From: Takakia lepidozioides
Taxonomy: Eukaryota > Streptophyta > Takakiopsida > Takakiales > Takakiaceae
Direction: 5' to 3'
Length of the DNA stretch: 64,000 nucleotides
Assembly (NCBI GenBank): GCA_030704615.1
Contig: CM060733.1
Coordinates: 37,758,001 to 37,822,000, forward strand
In this document: one piece after another, positions 1-11,077 of the stretch
Layout of the letters: each line of letters begins with the position of its first letter
Position numbering within the stretch: position 1 is the stretch's first letter
Program-made: the position numbers and the translations under genes
The notes under the pieces: model-generated
Seen by the model: the letters and a program-made list of their open reading frames with translations, nothing else
The model's database searches: none
What the model was told of the DNA's origin: nothing

Positions 1-116
1 TCAGTGGCACGAAGGGCTCTAGTGCTTAGTCAAATATTACTAGCATATATTTGGTTCTCGGCTTTGGTATGGTCCCCAAGTTCAAAGCTAGTCGTCAAGA
101 TTAAAGCTTTCAGAAG

Positions 117-398
117 ATGATCTTTAAGATCACAACGACTGTGTTGAAAATTGATGATGTAATGGAAGCTTACTCTTTATTGCTGGGTCGACCATGGCTG
201 AAACAGGCCAGGGTATTCCATGACTGGAATTCCCAGTTACTGACTGTGCATGATGGGAAGCACAAGATACAGATCACCACTAAGAAATCTGGTAGGCTAC
301 CTGCTACTCGGAGACCTCGTGGAGTCAGAGTGTATGACTGGAGGGGAGGGCTTGATGAGGAGCAGGAAGCTACTCTGTTTGCTGCACACCTAGAGTAG
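117..398 (+). pseudogene. gypsy protease-region fragment
   Basis: A 93-residue frame contains the phrase SLLLGRPWLKQA followed by FHDWNSQLLTV. Both are typical of the segment that follows the active site in plant gypsy aspartic proteases. The catalytic DSG part is not visible and is probably upstream of the window. In a live element the enzyme cleaves the gag-pol polyprotein inside the virus-like particle. The frame closes before RT, so it is a remnant. Confidence 0.6.
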
Positions 399-707
399 GA
401 GCAGGTTGCAAAAATGCAACTGGGAGGCCTGAGTTGCTTTAAAGGTATATGTTGTGGTGCAGTAACAACAACATCAATTGAGGGGGAAACAAGCAGTTAC
501 CCACCACATTTCTATGAAGAAAGAGAGGGAGAAATAGAAATCCTAGAGGAACCAGCCAATGTGAGTTTACAGGATGAAGTAGTGGCTGGATGGACAATCA
601 CAGCTGAAGAGCAGGTGAGAGAAGTGAATGCGGGAACTGAGGAGGAACCAAGAATGGTGAAAGTTGGGGCTGACTTGGAGCCATAATTCTTTGAGAAAGC
701 TAAGAAC

Positions 708-1579
708 ATGTTTATCAAATACAAAGATGTATTTGCTTGGAGCTATGAAGATCTGAAAGGGATACCACCTGAGATCTGCCAGCATAAGATTGAACTGGAA
801 CCAGGGTCAGTACCAATCAAACATGCAAGGTACAGGATGAATCCCAACTATGCACAGAAGGTTGGGGAGGAGATTAAGAAGTTGGCTGAGGCTAAGTTCA
901 TATACCCGATAGAGTATATATCACCCATTGTGATAGTTCCCAAGAAGAATAGCAAACTGAGAGTTTGTGTGAACTATAAGAAGTTGAATGATTGTACAAA
1001 GAAAGATCCATTTCCTTTGCCATTCACAGAAGCTGTACTGGACACTGTGGCAGGCCATGAGATGTACTCATTCATGGATGGCTTCAGTGGGTATAACCAA
1101 GTGCAAGTAGCTGAAGAAAGACTGCTTTCATCACTGCTTATGCATATAAAGTCATGCCTTTTGGACTTTATAATGCACTAGCAACTTTCCAGAAAATGAT
1201 AAATGAATCTTTCTATGAGTATTTGGATGATTTCATGCAAGTGTTCTTAGATGACTTCAGTGTGTACAGCTCTAAGAATGAGCACTTGCGGAAGTTGGAA
1301 TTATGTTTGGCCAGATGCAGGATGAGAGGTCTTGGGTTGAATCCAGAAAAGTGTACTTTCTGTGTGAATTCAGGGGTACTACTGGGACACATTGTGTATA
1401 AGAAGAGACTGCTTGTGGATCCTAGAAAGACTGAGGCCATTAAAGAATCCCCACCACCAGTAAATGTTAAGGCTCTAAGGAGATTCCTTGGACAAACCAG
1501 CTATTACAGAAGGTTTGTCAGACGGTATGCACAGATGGCAGCACCATTGAGCAAGCTTTTGAAGAAGGATGCAGTGTAA
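708..1579 (+). pseudogene. gypsy reverse transcriptase, frameshifted
   Basis: Two frames make up one RT domain. Frame one (708-1181) has DVFAWSYEDLKGIPPEI, the PIVIVPKKNSKLRVCVNYKKLN core and MDGFSGYNQVQVAEE. Frame two (1154-1579) begins at MPFGLYNALATFQ, carries FLDD as the catalytic box (YLDD or YVDD is usual) and ends with the LRRFLGQTSYYRRFVRRYA segment that leads toward RNase H. The join near 1120-1155 needs a frame change, and about eight residues of the usual linker are missing. RNase H and integrase are absent. A dead copy. Confidence 0.85.
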
Positions 1580-3345
1580 CTTCCTCTGGGGGGCCACGCC
1601 GACTTCCCCCACTAAAAGAGCGCTGGTCTGTTGGTCCTAGCTCTGCAATCCCCGAAAAGAAGGTGGTCTTGGGATTATAGACCCGGCCCTGCAGATTGTT
1701 GCGTTCCTAGCTAAATGGGTTCCCAGGGTTCTACGTTATGGAAACAGTCCATGGTGCTTACTGGTAAGAGAACATCTAGTACAAGCAGTGCCCTCCACTT
1801 CCAATTCTTGGGCTCATTCCTTGAAATGGCTTGTCCAGGGGCCTTGCAAAACCAAAGGCAAAGGCTCTGATGCCTGGAACTCCATTTGGGCTGCTTGGAA
1901 TGCTTTCAAACCACATCTGGCCCAAAAAAAGCCCATGTGTTTTGAGGAAGCTGTGCGCCAACCATTATTTGGAAATCGGAACTTAGGACATGTGCCCCTG
2001 ACTGTTCTAAGCAAAAAATGGGCAACCTTGGAATCTAAGGGGCTTTCACATGTGGCAAATGTGTGGGAGAATGGAGAATTTCTTGACCCTGCTGCTGTCA
2101 TCCTCCTCTATTCGTAGCGGGTGGGAGCACGTCAAACAGGGAGTCATGAATATTCTACCTCTCTTAACAGGCGATGGATGCAATGGCAGTACCCTCCCTT
2201 GTTGGTTTGGCAGTTACAGGGAAAACGTGCCCATAGCCCTCTTGGCTGTTGAATCCAGAGATGACCAGTGGCTTGGCCTTGTCTTCCACTCCTTCGAGGC
2301 CTTCTTTCGCTCCAAGGCTCAGGGCAGCTCCATCATGGAGAGGCCTTTAAGATTAGAGTGTTTGAGACTCTCACAGGTAAGCCTGATCCCAAGCCCCCAC
2401 CTGGTCAAGAGCTCTGCTGGGCATCCAGGACGCCACTGCTTTGGTTCCTGCATTTCCCTTTGAGCAGATTACAAGTAGACCCAGGAGAATGGACTTGGAA
2501 AAACACCTCCAATACTCCATTTTTGGGCTACACGGTCAAAACAGGCTATAAACTACTGCTTGGGAAACAAGATTTTAAGTCTAAATGGAACGGGAAATGG
2601 TCTTTGCAGTTGCAAGACCAAGGATAGAGTAGCGTTTGGAAGGACATATGGGCAAAGCATAGATCTGCCAAAATCAGTGTTTTTTTGTGGAAAATTGCCA
2701 ACAAGATCCTCCCAGTAACTATCTCCATACCTGATATAGACCCAGCCTGCAAATCATGCCAGAATGGAAGAAGTGAAATGATAGAGCACTGTTTGATTCA
2801 CTGTCCGGTTTCTGCCTGGGTGTGGCACTATGTCAGGAATTTCTTTTCTAATTGGGGGATTCTACCCTCTTTAGCTCCGACCCTTCTGCTACTCAATCTG
2901 CACAATGTTTCTTCATGGTCCAATTGCCCAGTATGGATGACCCTTAGAGCTCTCTCTCTCTGGTCTATATGGAAGGCTAGATGCTCCTTAGTTTTTTAGG
3001 GAAAATGCCCCAATGTCAGATCCATTCTCTGCAAAATATATGTGGATTTGATGATTGAGGGCAAAAAAGCATGGATGACTTTGATTGCAGCAGCCAGCAG
3101 GTGTAGTGAAGGAAGGTGCCAACAGCTATACTCGGACTTCGATCTTTCCTGGGCAAAATGCAACACCCTGTGCACTAGGCTATCGGAATCCAGAGTCCAA
3201 TGGAATGACGACATCCCCCGGGATTGGCAAATCGCCAGCTGACTCCGAAGCGCCAGACATATATTGGCGACATCAGAAACTGAGCTCCTCGAAATCAAAA
3301 GCGCATCTGGATTTTGGGAGTGGCAGCCAGTAGTGTGCCTCAGAA
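1580..3345 (+). mobile_element. LINE 3' end, 5'-truncated (zf-RVT region)
   Basis: This is the 3' end of a plant L1-type non-LTR retrotransposon, joined directly to the gypsy fragment. Frames give the post-RT region (FLWGG, then GGLGIIDPALQIVAFLAKW), then the C-terminal zf-RVT domain at about 2480-2999, with SVWKDIWAKH, KISVFLWKIANKILP and the metal-binding pattern C-x2-C...H-x3-H-x3-C. The tail near 3255-3335 encodes KRIWILG in one frame and AHLDFGSGSQ in another. It matches the tail of the LINE at 49.6-55.8 kb, so both belong to one family. Several stops and shifts are present. 5' truncation is the usual outcome of LINE insertion. Confidence 0.8.
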
Positions 3346-3554
3346 AGTGGGCGCAATAGGACCAGACAGTTTAGTAATCTGGACAGTTGCCTATCTGCGT
3401 AGATGAAGCTTTTGAACCTAAATGCTTTCTGCGCTAGTCTTTTCTCCTCGTGATCTTGTTTTGTGAAAGTTGTCACTTATCTCCTAGTTCTACTAGGCGG
3501 ACTTATCCAGCTTCTCCCCCTCGTCCCTAGATGCTCTGGGTGTTCCCCATGCCA

Positions 3555-3901
3555 TAGGGTAAAACACCCTATGACCGTTCACCTCATAATTGCTTGGGTC
3601 AGGCCTGCATGAGCGACCATGGCTGGGCCCAAGTTTTACCACTTGGCAAACAGCTGTTTGATAGAACCCCCAAGAAATATGAGTGGTCATAGGGCTCAAA
3701 CTTCACACAAGCATTCGGATTGGTTCAACTTTGAAACCCCATAATTTTGTGTGGATTTCATGAAATCATGCACTTCCAAATGTGTTGGGATGCCCTAGAT
3801 GTGGGGGCATCTTATCAATTTATCCAGGGTAAAAACGACAAAAATTCACCGTTAGATCTTCCGCCATCTTTAGATGAACGGTCATAGGGTGTTCTACCCT
3901 A
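3555..3901. mobile_element. MITE, copy 1 (TA-flanked, long TIRs)
   Basis: A 347-bp non-coding element is bounded by TA and has near-perfect terminal inverted repeats of about 25 bp. It begins GGGTAAAACACCCTATGACC, and its right end is the reverse complement with one change. The termini themselves contain a small palindrome (GGGTNNNACACCC). An inverted, longer copy lies at 22626-22998. The TA boundaries suggest the TA-target (Tc1/mariner, Stowaway-like) group, but the ends do not match the grass Stowaway consensus that I know. No coding capacity. Confidence 0.85.
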
Positions 3902-4260
3902 CGCCTTCACGGCATTCCTGGAGGTTATTTTTTCCTCCGCGGTGTTCTCCCCCTTTTTTTGATTAATAAAATTCCCCAGGGCCATTGTCCCCTGTTAGGA
4001 AAAAAAAGAAAAAAAAAGGCAAGTCTTTTATAGATTGTTTTTTAGCCTAGCTAGAACTATATAATAACAAGCTCGGGGTGAACCACAGAGTAGTTGTTTA
4101 AATGACACACTCTAGCTTGTGGTGGTTCTAAGGTTGGGTGGTGAGCTTCTATTCACAAAGCGTTTTTCAGGTCCCAGGCTTATTTTTCTACAAGGGGTTG
4201 CTTTGTGAAGCTACGCAGCCGAAGCAGAAATCCAAATTTTGGGCTCTCAAAACTCACTTG
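3902..4260. other. Intergenic stretch without a gene
   Basis: I see A- and T-runs and no credible coding frame. The stretch lies between the MITE and the first genic-looking remnant. Confidence 0.5.
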
Positions 4261-4261
4261 C

Positions 4262-4720
4262 ATGTCTTCCGGAGTGGCAACTCTGCAAGTGCTAGTTTCG
4301 TCGACGCCTATGGCTGCGGTTGTAAACATTCATGGTTTGGCTTCGTTTAAGCAGCTTAGTTGGAGAAGGGATTTACGAGAAAGAGACGAATTACTTGGGC
4401 GGTGAGCGCACAATCTTCTATGTCTGGTCCTGTACATTCATTCAAGGAGTTTGTATTGGTAGCGGATGCTAGAAACTCCAAGTTCCTTACGGCCGCAGGT
4501 GGCAGACACACACCCCAATTGCGGTGCTTCGAGTTGCAGGGGAGTTCCTTCTAGGAACTAAAATCTTTAGTTCTGCTAAAGGAGTTGCCGGTGGGGACGA
4601 AGACGAAGGTCCTGAACGATGATACAGGATTGATCCCCTCAATGCTGCAGAATTACGGATTCGAGCAAATCCATGATCTCAATCATGCATTACGTCATTG
4701 CAGGCAAGGTGAGTCATTTG
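4262..4720 (+). pseudogene. Possible fragment of a chloroplast-targeted protein gene
   Basis: I do not recognise the product. From ATG 4262 a 47-codon frame reads like a transit peptide, Ser/Ala/Val-rich and then Arg-rich (HGLASFKQLSWRR). A +1 change near 4370 continues it as KRRITWAVSAQSSMSGP and then FKEFVLVADARNSKFL until a stop at 4552. A second open stretch (4585-4708) ends at a CAAG|GTGAGT donor-like site. The mix of a targeting-like start, a plausible cleavage region (AVSA) and a donor suggests a genic remnant or mis-resolved exons. Absence of homology, or intact transcripts of a different structure, would change this call. Confidence 0.3.
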
Positions 4721-5559
4721 ACAGTCATACTTGGTATCCACCTCCAATTTGCTTGGGCCTTCCAGCCTAGGGAGATTGTAAAATCAATAGCGTCTTCATT
4801 TTTTTTAATTCATGCTCGACTCTGCAAGGATTAGTTCTCCTAATATTGTTCCGTCTTCGGTTAGGAGGGGCATTTGGTGGGGTCATAAGTGGGTCATCGA
4901 ATGTAGCAACTGTTTCCGGGGGTCGCAACAAACTTCCTGGCTTGTTTTTCTTGGGAGTTTTTCCCCCAAGCTGATTCCTGTTTTCATTAGATCTTGATAG
5001 TTGTTTCCCGCATTTAAATTTGGACCTCATAGGGTGACTGTTGGTTATCAGCAACTGCAACTAATGTATGCATATCGACACTCTTAGAAAGACACTTTTT
5101 TGGTGCTGTGCTCTCATTCAAGGGCTTGCAAAACATCCAAGGCCTTCACCACTTTGGTCAAATGGTGCAGCCTTTGGGTTATTTACTCGGGGTAACAGTT
5201 TCTAGACACATTGGAATCTAGCGGTACTTTGGCATGATGTAAAAGATGGCCCATGATATTACAGGAAAGTTGTTTCTGGGTTTCTTTTCCTTTGCGAGAG
5301 GTGACTGGAAGATCACACTGATGTGGCACCTGCAGGTGTCGCGGAGGATTTGAATGTGGAAGGGTTTGATGTAGACTAGGTGGTGAGCTTGTCACTGCTC
5401 AGTTATGTGTATGCTTGTGACATACTGGTACACAGTCACAGATACATTGTCTTGTGGCCGCACGCAGTAAAGAATCTGCTCTGCAGCTTCTAGGGATGTT
5501 CATAAATCCACAGTTTTGTCTTTGTATGCTGCTAGGTCTTAAAATGGCAGTCGAGGGGG

Positions 5560-5840
5560 TAAAATTTCCTGTCCACATAGACAGTGGACTGCTTTGACTC
5601 GCAGCTGTATACAAGATTCTGTACGCAGCTTGTTGATGATTGTACCTTTAGGGGAAGCTCCTAGCCCTTCACTGATTGATGCATCACAGTTGTTAAGAGA
5701 CTGGATTGGTGTCGACCTTTTGCAGGATGGTGTATTGACAGTGTGGCTTGGGAGTTTAGGCCCATATGTTCTCAATAAGCAGACCCAAACTGGCAGATCT
5801 GGTTTTCATCTCCTGTTTTGTGTTTGTTCGGTTAGTGGCC
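5560..5840 (+). other. Exon-like open frame, unrecognised
   Basis: The frame from about 5594 encodes VPLGEAPSPSLIDASQLLRD, then WIGVDLLQDGVLTVWLGSLG. The amino-acid mix looks like real protein (amphipathic helices, no low complexity) until it runs into a (GT)n/(GA)n microsatellite. I see no family signature. It may belong with the 4.3-4.7 kb remnant as a downstream exon. Confidence 0.25.
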
Positions 5841-5842
5841 CC

Positions 5843-5881
<39 letters not shown>
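5843..5881. repeat. (GT)n(GA)n compound microsatellite
   Basis: About ten GT units run directly into about eight GA units. It is a simple-sequence repeat, likely length-polymorphic. Confidence 0.9.
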
Positions 5882-5882
<1 letters not shown>

Positions 5883-6094
5883 TGGGCCTATGTGTGGGGA
5901 CTGTGAACATCAACTTAGAATTTTGTAGGTGCTTATGGTTTTTCTTTGTGCAAAATCTATTCCTTCAGCATAGCAAACATTAAATTGATATTGTCTACGG
6001 GGTTCTGCATGCAGTGGGCCAACCAGATTTGATTGGAATGGATCAAAGCACCGTCTCACAAAGGCTGAGTTATTGCCACTGTTGGAAGCAGAAT

Positions 6095-6600
6095 GATGAC
6101 GGAGGTTTTTGACCTCTTACTGCCTCTCTGTTTTTTCCTTTCCCTTTCAGGTAGCACACTCATATTTACTGGGGGTTGAAAATTGGAGGTTTGAGCCCTT
6201 TAGGATCAAGACATTTGTAGTGAGTCCCTCTTGCTACAAAATGGGGTTTCACCAGTCCAACCCAGTCTTATTGAGGAGGAAGGCGCAGTACGGCATTTCT
6301 TTCTTCTGTGCAGCCCCATCGCTCTCAAAGAAGATTGATGAAGGAGGTTTTTGACCTCTCACGGTCATTCTCCCTTTTTCTTCTCATTTCAGGTAGCACA
6401 TTCACATTTGTAGCAATAGACACTGACTGCAAATGTCTTGATCCTGAAGGGCTCAAACCTCTGATTTCCAACCCCGCTAGTCCAGCACCAATCTTATTGA
6501 CGAGGAAGGTGCAGTATGTTATTTCTTTGTGGTTTTGTTCCCAATGTGAGGGTGGGCAGTGGAGCCATGAGGGACCCAGTTTTTGTCCACGTGTTGAGCT
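6095..6600. repeat. Local duplication with an internally inverted segment
   Basis: Two copies (about 6095-6330 and 6340-6600) share GGAGGTTTTTGACCTCT and a TTTCAGGTAGCACA block near their start, and TCTTATTGA-GAGGAAGG-GCAGTA near their end, in direct orientation. The middle block at 6171-6220 (GGTTTGAGCCCTTTAGGATC) is reverse-complemented at 6427-6475. No protein is evident in either copy. Confidence 0.8.
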
Positions 6601-6621
6601 CTTGACCGGAACATAGATCAT

Positions 6622-7960
6622 GAATAAACTGTACCCAAAATCTTAACTTGGATTTGTGAGTACTGTTGTCATGACCTGGCTTGCAATGTGGAGATGCCTT
6701 AGACAACCATGTAATTGTTTTCCGGTAAAAGATCCTTTCATGCTTTCTCCAGGGGTTTTTTTCGAACTGCGACAATAAGCAAACATGTGGTCACAGGAAC
6801 TGCTACCAATTGGTGGAAGCCCTTTAGGCCCACCAATGGTTTTACTGAATTTGAAATTTCTCCAGACTTGTAAGGTGTTTGTTTGTGGTAGAAGTGTAAG
6901 GTCTTCATTTCTTTGGGGCCTGGCAGCTGCCTCGCAGGAGCTACAACAATTATCTGACAAACTGAGGGGCTTGAGACAGCTTGGTCAGTGAAGAAAGCTC
7001 ATTATTTAGACAATCAGTCTCCATGTGCTCAGCCATCCTGGTGGAAGTGAAGAACATGTAATTGGTGGAGAATAGAAACTGCTTTTGTCTACAATTGGTT
7101 TTAGATTTCCACCGCTGTAAGTGTGTTGTTTGTCTGTGACCATGTTGAAGGGAAAATCTTTCTGAAAACTTTCTTACTGGCTTGGCTCACCATCTGCAAA
7201 CTGAGCTGCTATAGGCATGAGAGATACAAAGCCTTTTATTTCCTTTGCAACGAGGATTATTTATACTTGTATCTACAGTGTTTCATGACATCATGGAATT
7301 TCATGGAAGGGTGACTTGCTTGTCTTCCCATATGAAACGATGGTCGGGAGCTAACCCAATTTGTCCAAACCGCCACTGCAAGGGAATGAAAGGGGTAATA
7401 TCTCACCACTCTCTGTAGAAAGCTCCATCACAGCTTTGGTTGAGCGCAGAAATCATGTCAACTCCTAGTTGCTCAACTCCGCATGATGAACTCATGCTCT
7501 ACCCTTCCTTTTAAGCTAAAGACCCACTAGGCGACAACTGGTGTGTGGGATCCATGGAGCTTGAGATTCCGTGCTTCTACACAAAGACACGAATGAATGT
7601 GGCCTAGAACATCCACAAACAGTGGCACACAAAATTATCTTCTCACGGTAAGCACCTGCGAGAATTGACGGCCCCGCTTTTATTAGCAGTCTCATAATAA
7701 TCATGCTGTGCCAAATTGCCTCGACCACCATGGCAAGGGTAACTGCAGATCTTCCTATATATTATTCCTTCCTGTTTATAGCACAGCCAGAGCTGGTCCA
7801 GTCCACCAGTCAGACCTTCATTCTATGATTGATGCAGACTTGTTCAGGAGTGTCCCGAGAATGCAACATTCTCGCACGTGAAGAAGCTCTTCCAAATCTT
7901 CTCCCAACCATTATTTTCTTACCCTCTACCTGATCTCCTCAGACCGAAGAAACAAAAAAC
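6622..7960. other. Region without a supported gene
   Basis: Short open frames only, none with a recognisable signature. One frame at 6785-6991 ends in a Leu/Gln-rich helix-like run but has no context supporting it. Confidence 0.4.
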
Positions 7961-8720
7961 CTGACTTGCATTTGCTCATCACTGATCCCCTCCACATCCT
8001 AACCAGACACAAACCCCCCTGTCAACCACGCAACGCAGTTGACGATGTGAACGACGACAAGCGATCGGACAAGCATCCCACTTGTCGTCATCAATGCACC
8101 AAGCCCTCCATCGCACCAAACAGTCCCCTTCCCTTTGTGGCCCAATTAATGCCTCTCCCTCAGCGCTGCTGCGACCACAGACCACACTCCACACTCCACC
8201 CTCGGACCTCCACCGGGTCCACCGAGTCCACCCCGCTCGCCTCGAGATCCCCTGCCCTCCATCGCGGGCGCCCGCGCTGGGCCCCCTCGCCCGCCATTAT
8301 AATACGCGCGCTGCCGTGTTGTTATCTGCCGCCTGACCTGGTCCGGCATGGGCCTCCCCACCCCCCTGACATTTCTTCCCCCTCCATCTCCTGGAGGGTC
8401 CCCCCTGGCCCTTTTCCTGTTCATCACCCACTTTCTCATCCATCCAGCCACCCTCACCGGCTCAGCCCGTTACCCGCAACCGCCGCTTGCATCCCTGTAT
8501 CCATCCATCCATCAATAACACCCACGTGCACGCTTCCCCCTAGGCGCAGTCTACCTGTCTGCGTAGCCGTATGGGACACGTCACCAGTAGGTATCTGGTT
8601 GTATTCTCGTACGCTCGGTACGTATATCATAGCTAGCTACATGGCACCTAGAAGCCGGTACATAACCGATAGAATACAGTACCGTGTACGTATTTGTGAT
8701 GTATTGTGTCTCCTACGTTG
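7961..8720. other. C-rich, CpG-containing non-coding stretch
   Basis: Strongly C-biased + strand (poor in G), with many CCTCC, CCCCC and CATCC runs and a (CCAT)n tract near 8500. A 251-codon open frame spans it, but its Pro/Ser/His/Arg-rich translation is what C-rich non-coding DNA produces. The stretch resembles a plant promoter or leader. It ends near several CGTAC motifs (8620-8690) and a TGTCTC hexamer. Confidence 0.4.
8707..8712 (+). promoter_or_regulatory. TGTCTC auxin-response-element-like hexamer
   Basis: Exact match to the classical AuxRE core. It is about 5 kb upstream of the candidate ARF start. Single hexamers are frequent by chance, so function is only a possibility. Confidence 0.2.
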
Positions 8721-8784
8721 ACCTGTCGACCGTACGACCAGGTGGCGGAGACGTTCTGGCAGCCTACCATTATTTGCGGCAGCT

Positions 8785-8880
8785 ATGGAGTGGGTTAGTA
8801 GTGAGTGAGTTAGTAAATAATTGGTGGGAGTGAGTTAGTGGTGAGTTACTAAATGATTGGTGGTAGTAAGTTACTAGGGG
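8785..8880. repeat. Short degenerate tandem repeat (GAGTTAGTR-type)
   Basis: Repeated GTGAGTTAGTAAATAATTGG-like units of about 30 bp are present two to three times. No coding content. Confidence 0.6.
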
Positions 8881-9184
8881 GGGAAAAGGTGGCGACTGGG
8901 GAGGGCATGTGTTAGGTGTGGATAGGGGTCTGGCGCCCATTAAATGGATTTTGGCAGCTTTCTACCGTCTGCACTTGGACAGAATATTCTGATCCCGTCT
9001 GGTATTCTGCTTAACGAACTGGACTGACGACTGTCCTCTCTGATAGCGTTACGGAGATTGATCATCACCGTCCTCATTGCGGTGCCGTCGCTGCCTGCAT
9101 GCATGCTCTGCCTAATTCGGGACGGATTGTGTTATATTACGCCCCGCTTACATCAATTGCGATAACAATTCCGCCCTCATGGTT

Positions 9185-9279
9185 TCCGGTTCGCTCTCAT
9201 TTGTCGTTACAAATTTGGAGTCCAAATTGAGCTCCGGTTCGCTCTCATGTTGTTGTTACAAATTTGGAGTCCAAATTGA
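9185..9279. repeat. 47-bp tandem duplication
   Basis: The unit beginning TCCGGTTCGCTCTCAT and ending TTTGGAGTCCAAATTGA occurs twice, back to back (9185-9230 and 9233-9279), with few differences. The unit contains a small palindrome, TTTGGAGTCCAAA. Confidence 0.85.
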
Positions 9280-11070
9280 ACATTCATAATCAAATAATGT
9301 TTTGAAAAAGTAAGAGGGTGTATTTCATTTAATTTTCAATAGTGGTGGTGCAATGGAGGGTGGGTGAAGGGGCGAAGTGAGTGTACCTGCAGATCACTGC
9401 AAAATCTTTGGGGGCTACTGAGCAGAGTTAAGGAGAGGTGAGGTATGTAGGTAAGGAGGTGGTGACCGTGGTTAAGTTAGGTCAAGGCAGGACACAAGTC
9501 CTAAAAGCTTGCAATCTGCAAGGCCTGGATTTCATCCATTACTGCCATTGTTTATTGTGTAATTTATTTTTTAAAAGCCTGTTATGCTGCTGCGGCACAT
9601 CATTTGCAGGATTTGGCAATCGAGTACAGGTACACAATATGTGTTTTATTTTTCCATTTGTATTCAAAGGAATATAGTCGCCTTTCCTTTTTTGGAAAAT
9701 TAGAATTTAGAATCAACTAATCATGGATCTGACCCTGAAAATTTATGAGATCTTCATTCTTTATTTTATTTATCCACCGTTGCACAATGTCAACACTTGC
9801 CCAATAGCCACGTATTCTGGTTTGGCTGCATAGCATTTACTTTTTAACATTTAAATAATAAAACTTGTTAACATATATATCATATTTACATGATATAATA
9901 ATTCGCTGTACCGTCAGCTTGATGAATTTGAACATTATTCTGGATTAGTCAGACATAGTTTGAAGCAGAGGTAATGATTGTCATTCATTCTGCACAGATC
10001 CACAAATGATTTCCACATTTTATTCAAATCTCAGATTGGGAATAAATGGAAATCTCTGTTGTAAGGAATCTGATCTAGAGTTCCATAAAACAATTCTTAA
10101 AAAAATAAAAATAAAAATATTATTACATTTCTCATCATGATATCCTCAGTCAGATGTGGCTTAATGACCTTATTCACATGTGATAAATAATTAAATAAAG
10201 AGGCTGCTACTTAGAAAGGTACTAATGGAGAGAAAAAGTGAAAAAGTGAATTAATAAATAAAAAAGGGTTGAAACAAGTTAAAGAAAAAGAAAAAAGAAG
10301 TTATGCGTGACATGGAACAACAAAGCCATCCCTAATTAGTTAATTTTTATGGGGGGTGCAGAGGTATAAGTGGACGGAGGGTGTCCCATGGAGCTCGTGG
10401 CGACGCCTCACTAATCACCTCACTAAACACTAACTGTAACTCTCTAGTACCTAATCCACAACTAGTGACTAACCCGGCACCCAACATAGTAAAGCACTGC
10501 AAAAGTAACTAATCCCGCAGTTTTTAACGCTTTCTTTCAAACTTTTCGTACTAAGTAACCACCTGTATTTACTCAGGGTACTCTAATGGCGTTTAGGAGT
10601 GGTTGATTACCGCAGCTAAACTACTGAAGGGTGCGGATAATACTCTTCGGAGCTTGGAATCGATGGATGTAGTGGAGTTAGATGGATGAGAAGAGCATGT
10701 GCTGGCACGCAGACCTTTGCAGGCCCCTATTTAATTCCGATCAGTTCATCCACGTAAGTCATTCGTAGGTAAAGTTCCGCCCCTCATCCATCCACAGTAC
10801 ACTCCGTCGACGAATGTTGAGCATTCATTCATCAGGCGATGGCGAAACAGAATGGGATGAATGCGGGAGACTAATTAGCCCTAATTATGAGAGCAACGGC
10901 ATTGAAATGATAAGACGGTCGTTGGGCGGCGCGCCAGCTCGTGCAGACCCCATCAGCGTGCCCTAATTATGGGCCCTAACCCACCACCCTTTGCATTCTC
11001 GTACTTGCCTTCCCATGTTGCTCTTGCCCAAGTCAACTTAGCCGGCCTTTATTATTAGGCTTCCTATTAT
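9280..11070. other. AT-rich intergenic stretch without a gene
   Basis: No coding frame with convincing content. There are A-rich runs around 10085-10120 and 10230-10300 and scattered short direct repeats (CTAATC/CACTAA motifs around 10400-10500). Confidence 0.5.
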
Positions 11071-11077
11071 TCAATAA

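Larger units (their letters stand above)
1..1579 (+). mobile_element. Ty3/gypsy retrotransposon pol fragment (decayed)
   Basis: This is the internal part of an LTR retrotransposon polyprotein, cut by the window start and by a junction near 1580. The pieces run in the usual gypsy order: an aspartic-protease-like region (117-398, with the family phrase LLLGRPWL), a spacer, then reverse transcriptase. No LTR, RNase H or integrase follows. The stop at 1577-1579 is immediately followed by LINE sequence, so the element was truncated or the two were joined by rearrangement. Stops between the segments and a frameshift inside RT make it non-functional. Confidence 0.85.

Noticed and set aside
7966-8721. 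251-codon open frame on the plus strand
   Set aside because: It is Pro/Ser/His-rich, produced by C-rich DNA that lacks stops. No motif, and other frames in the same stretch are also open.
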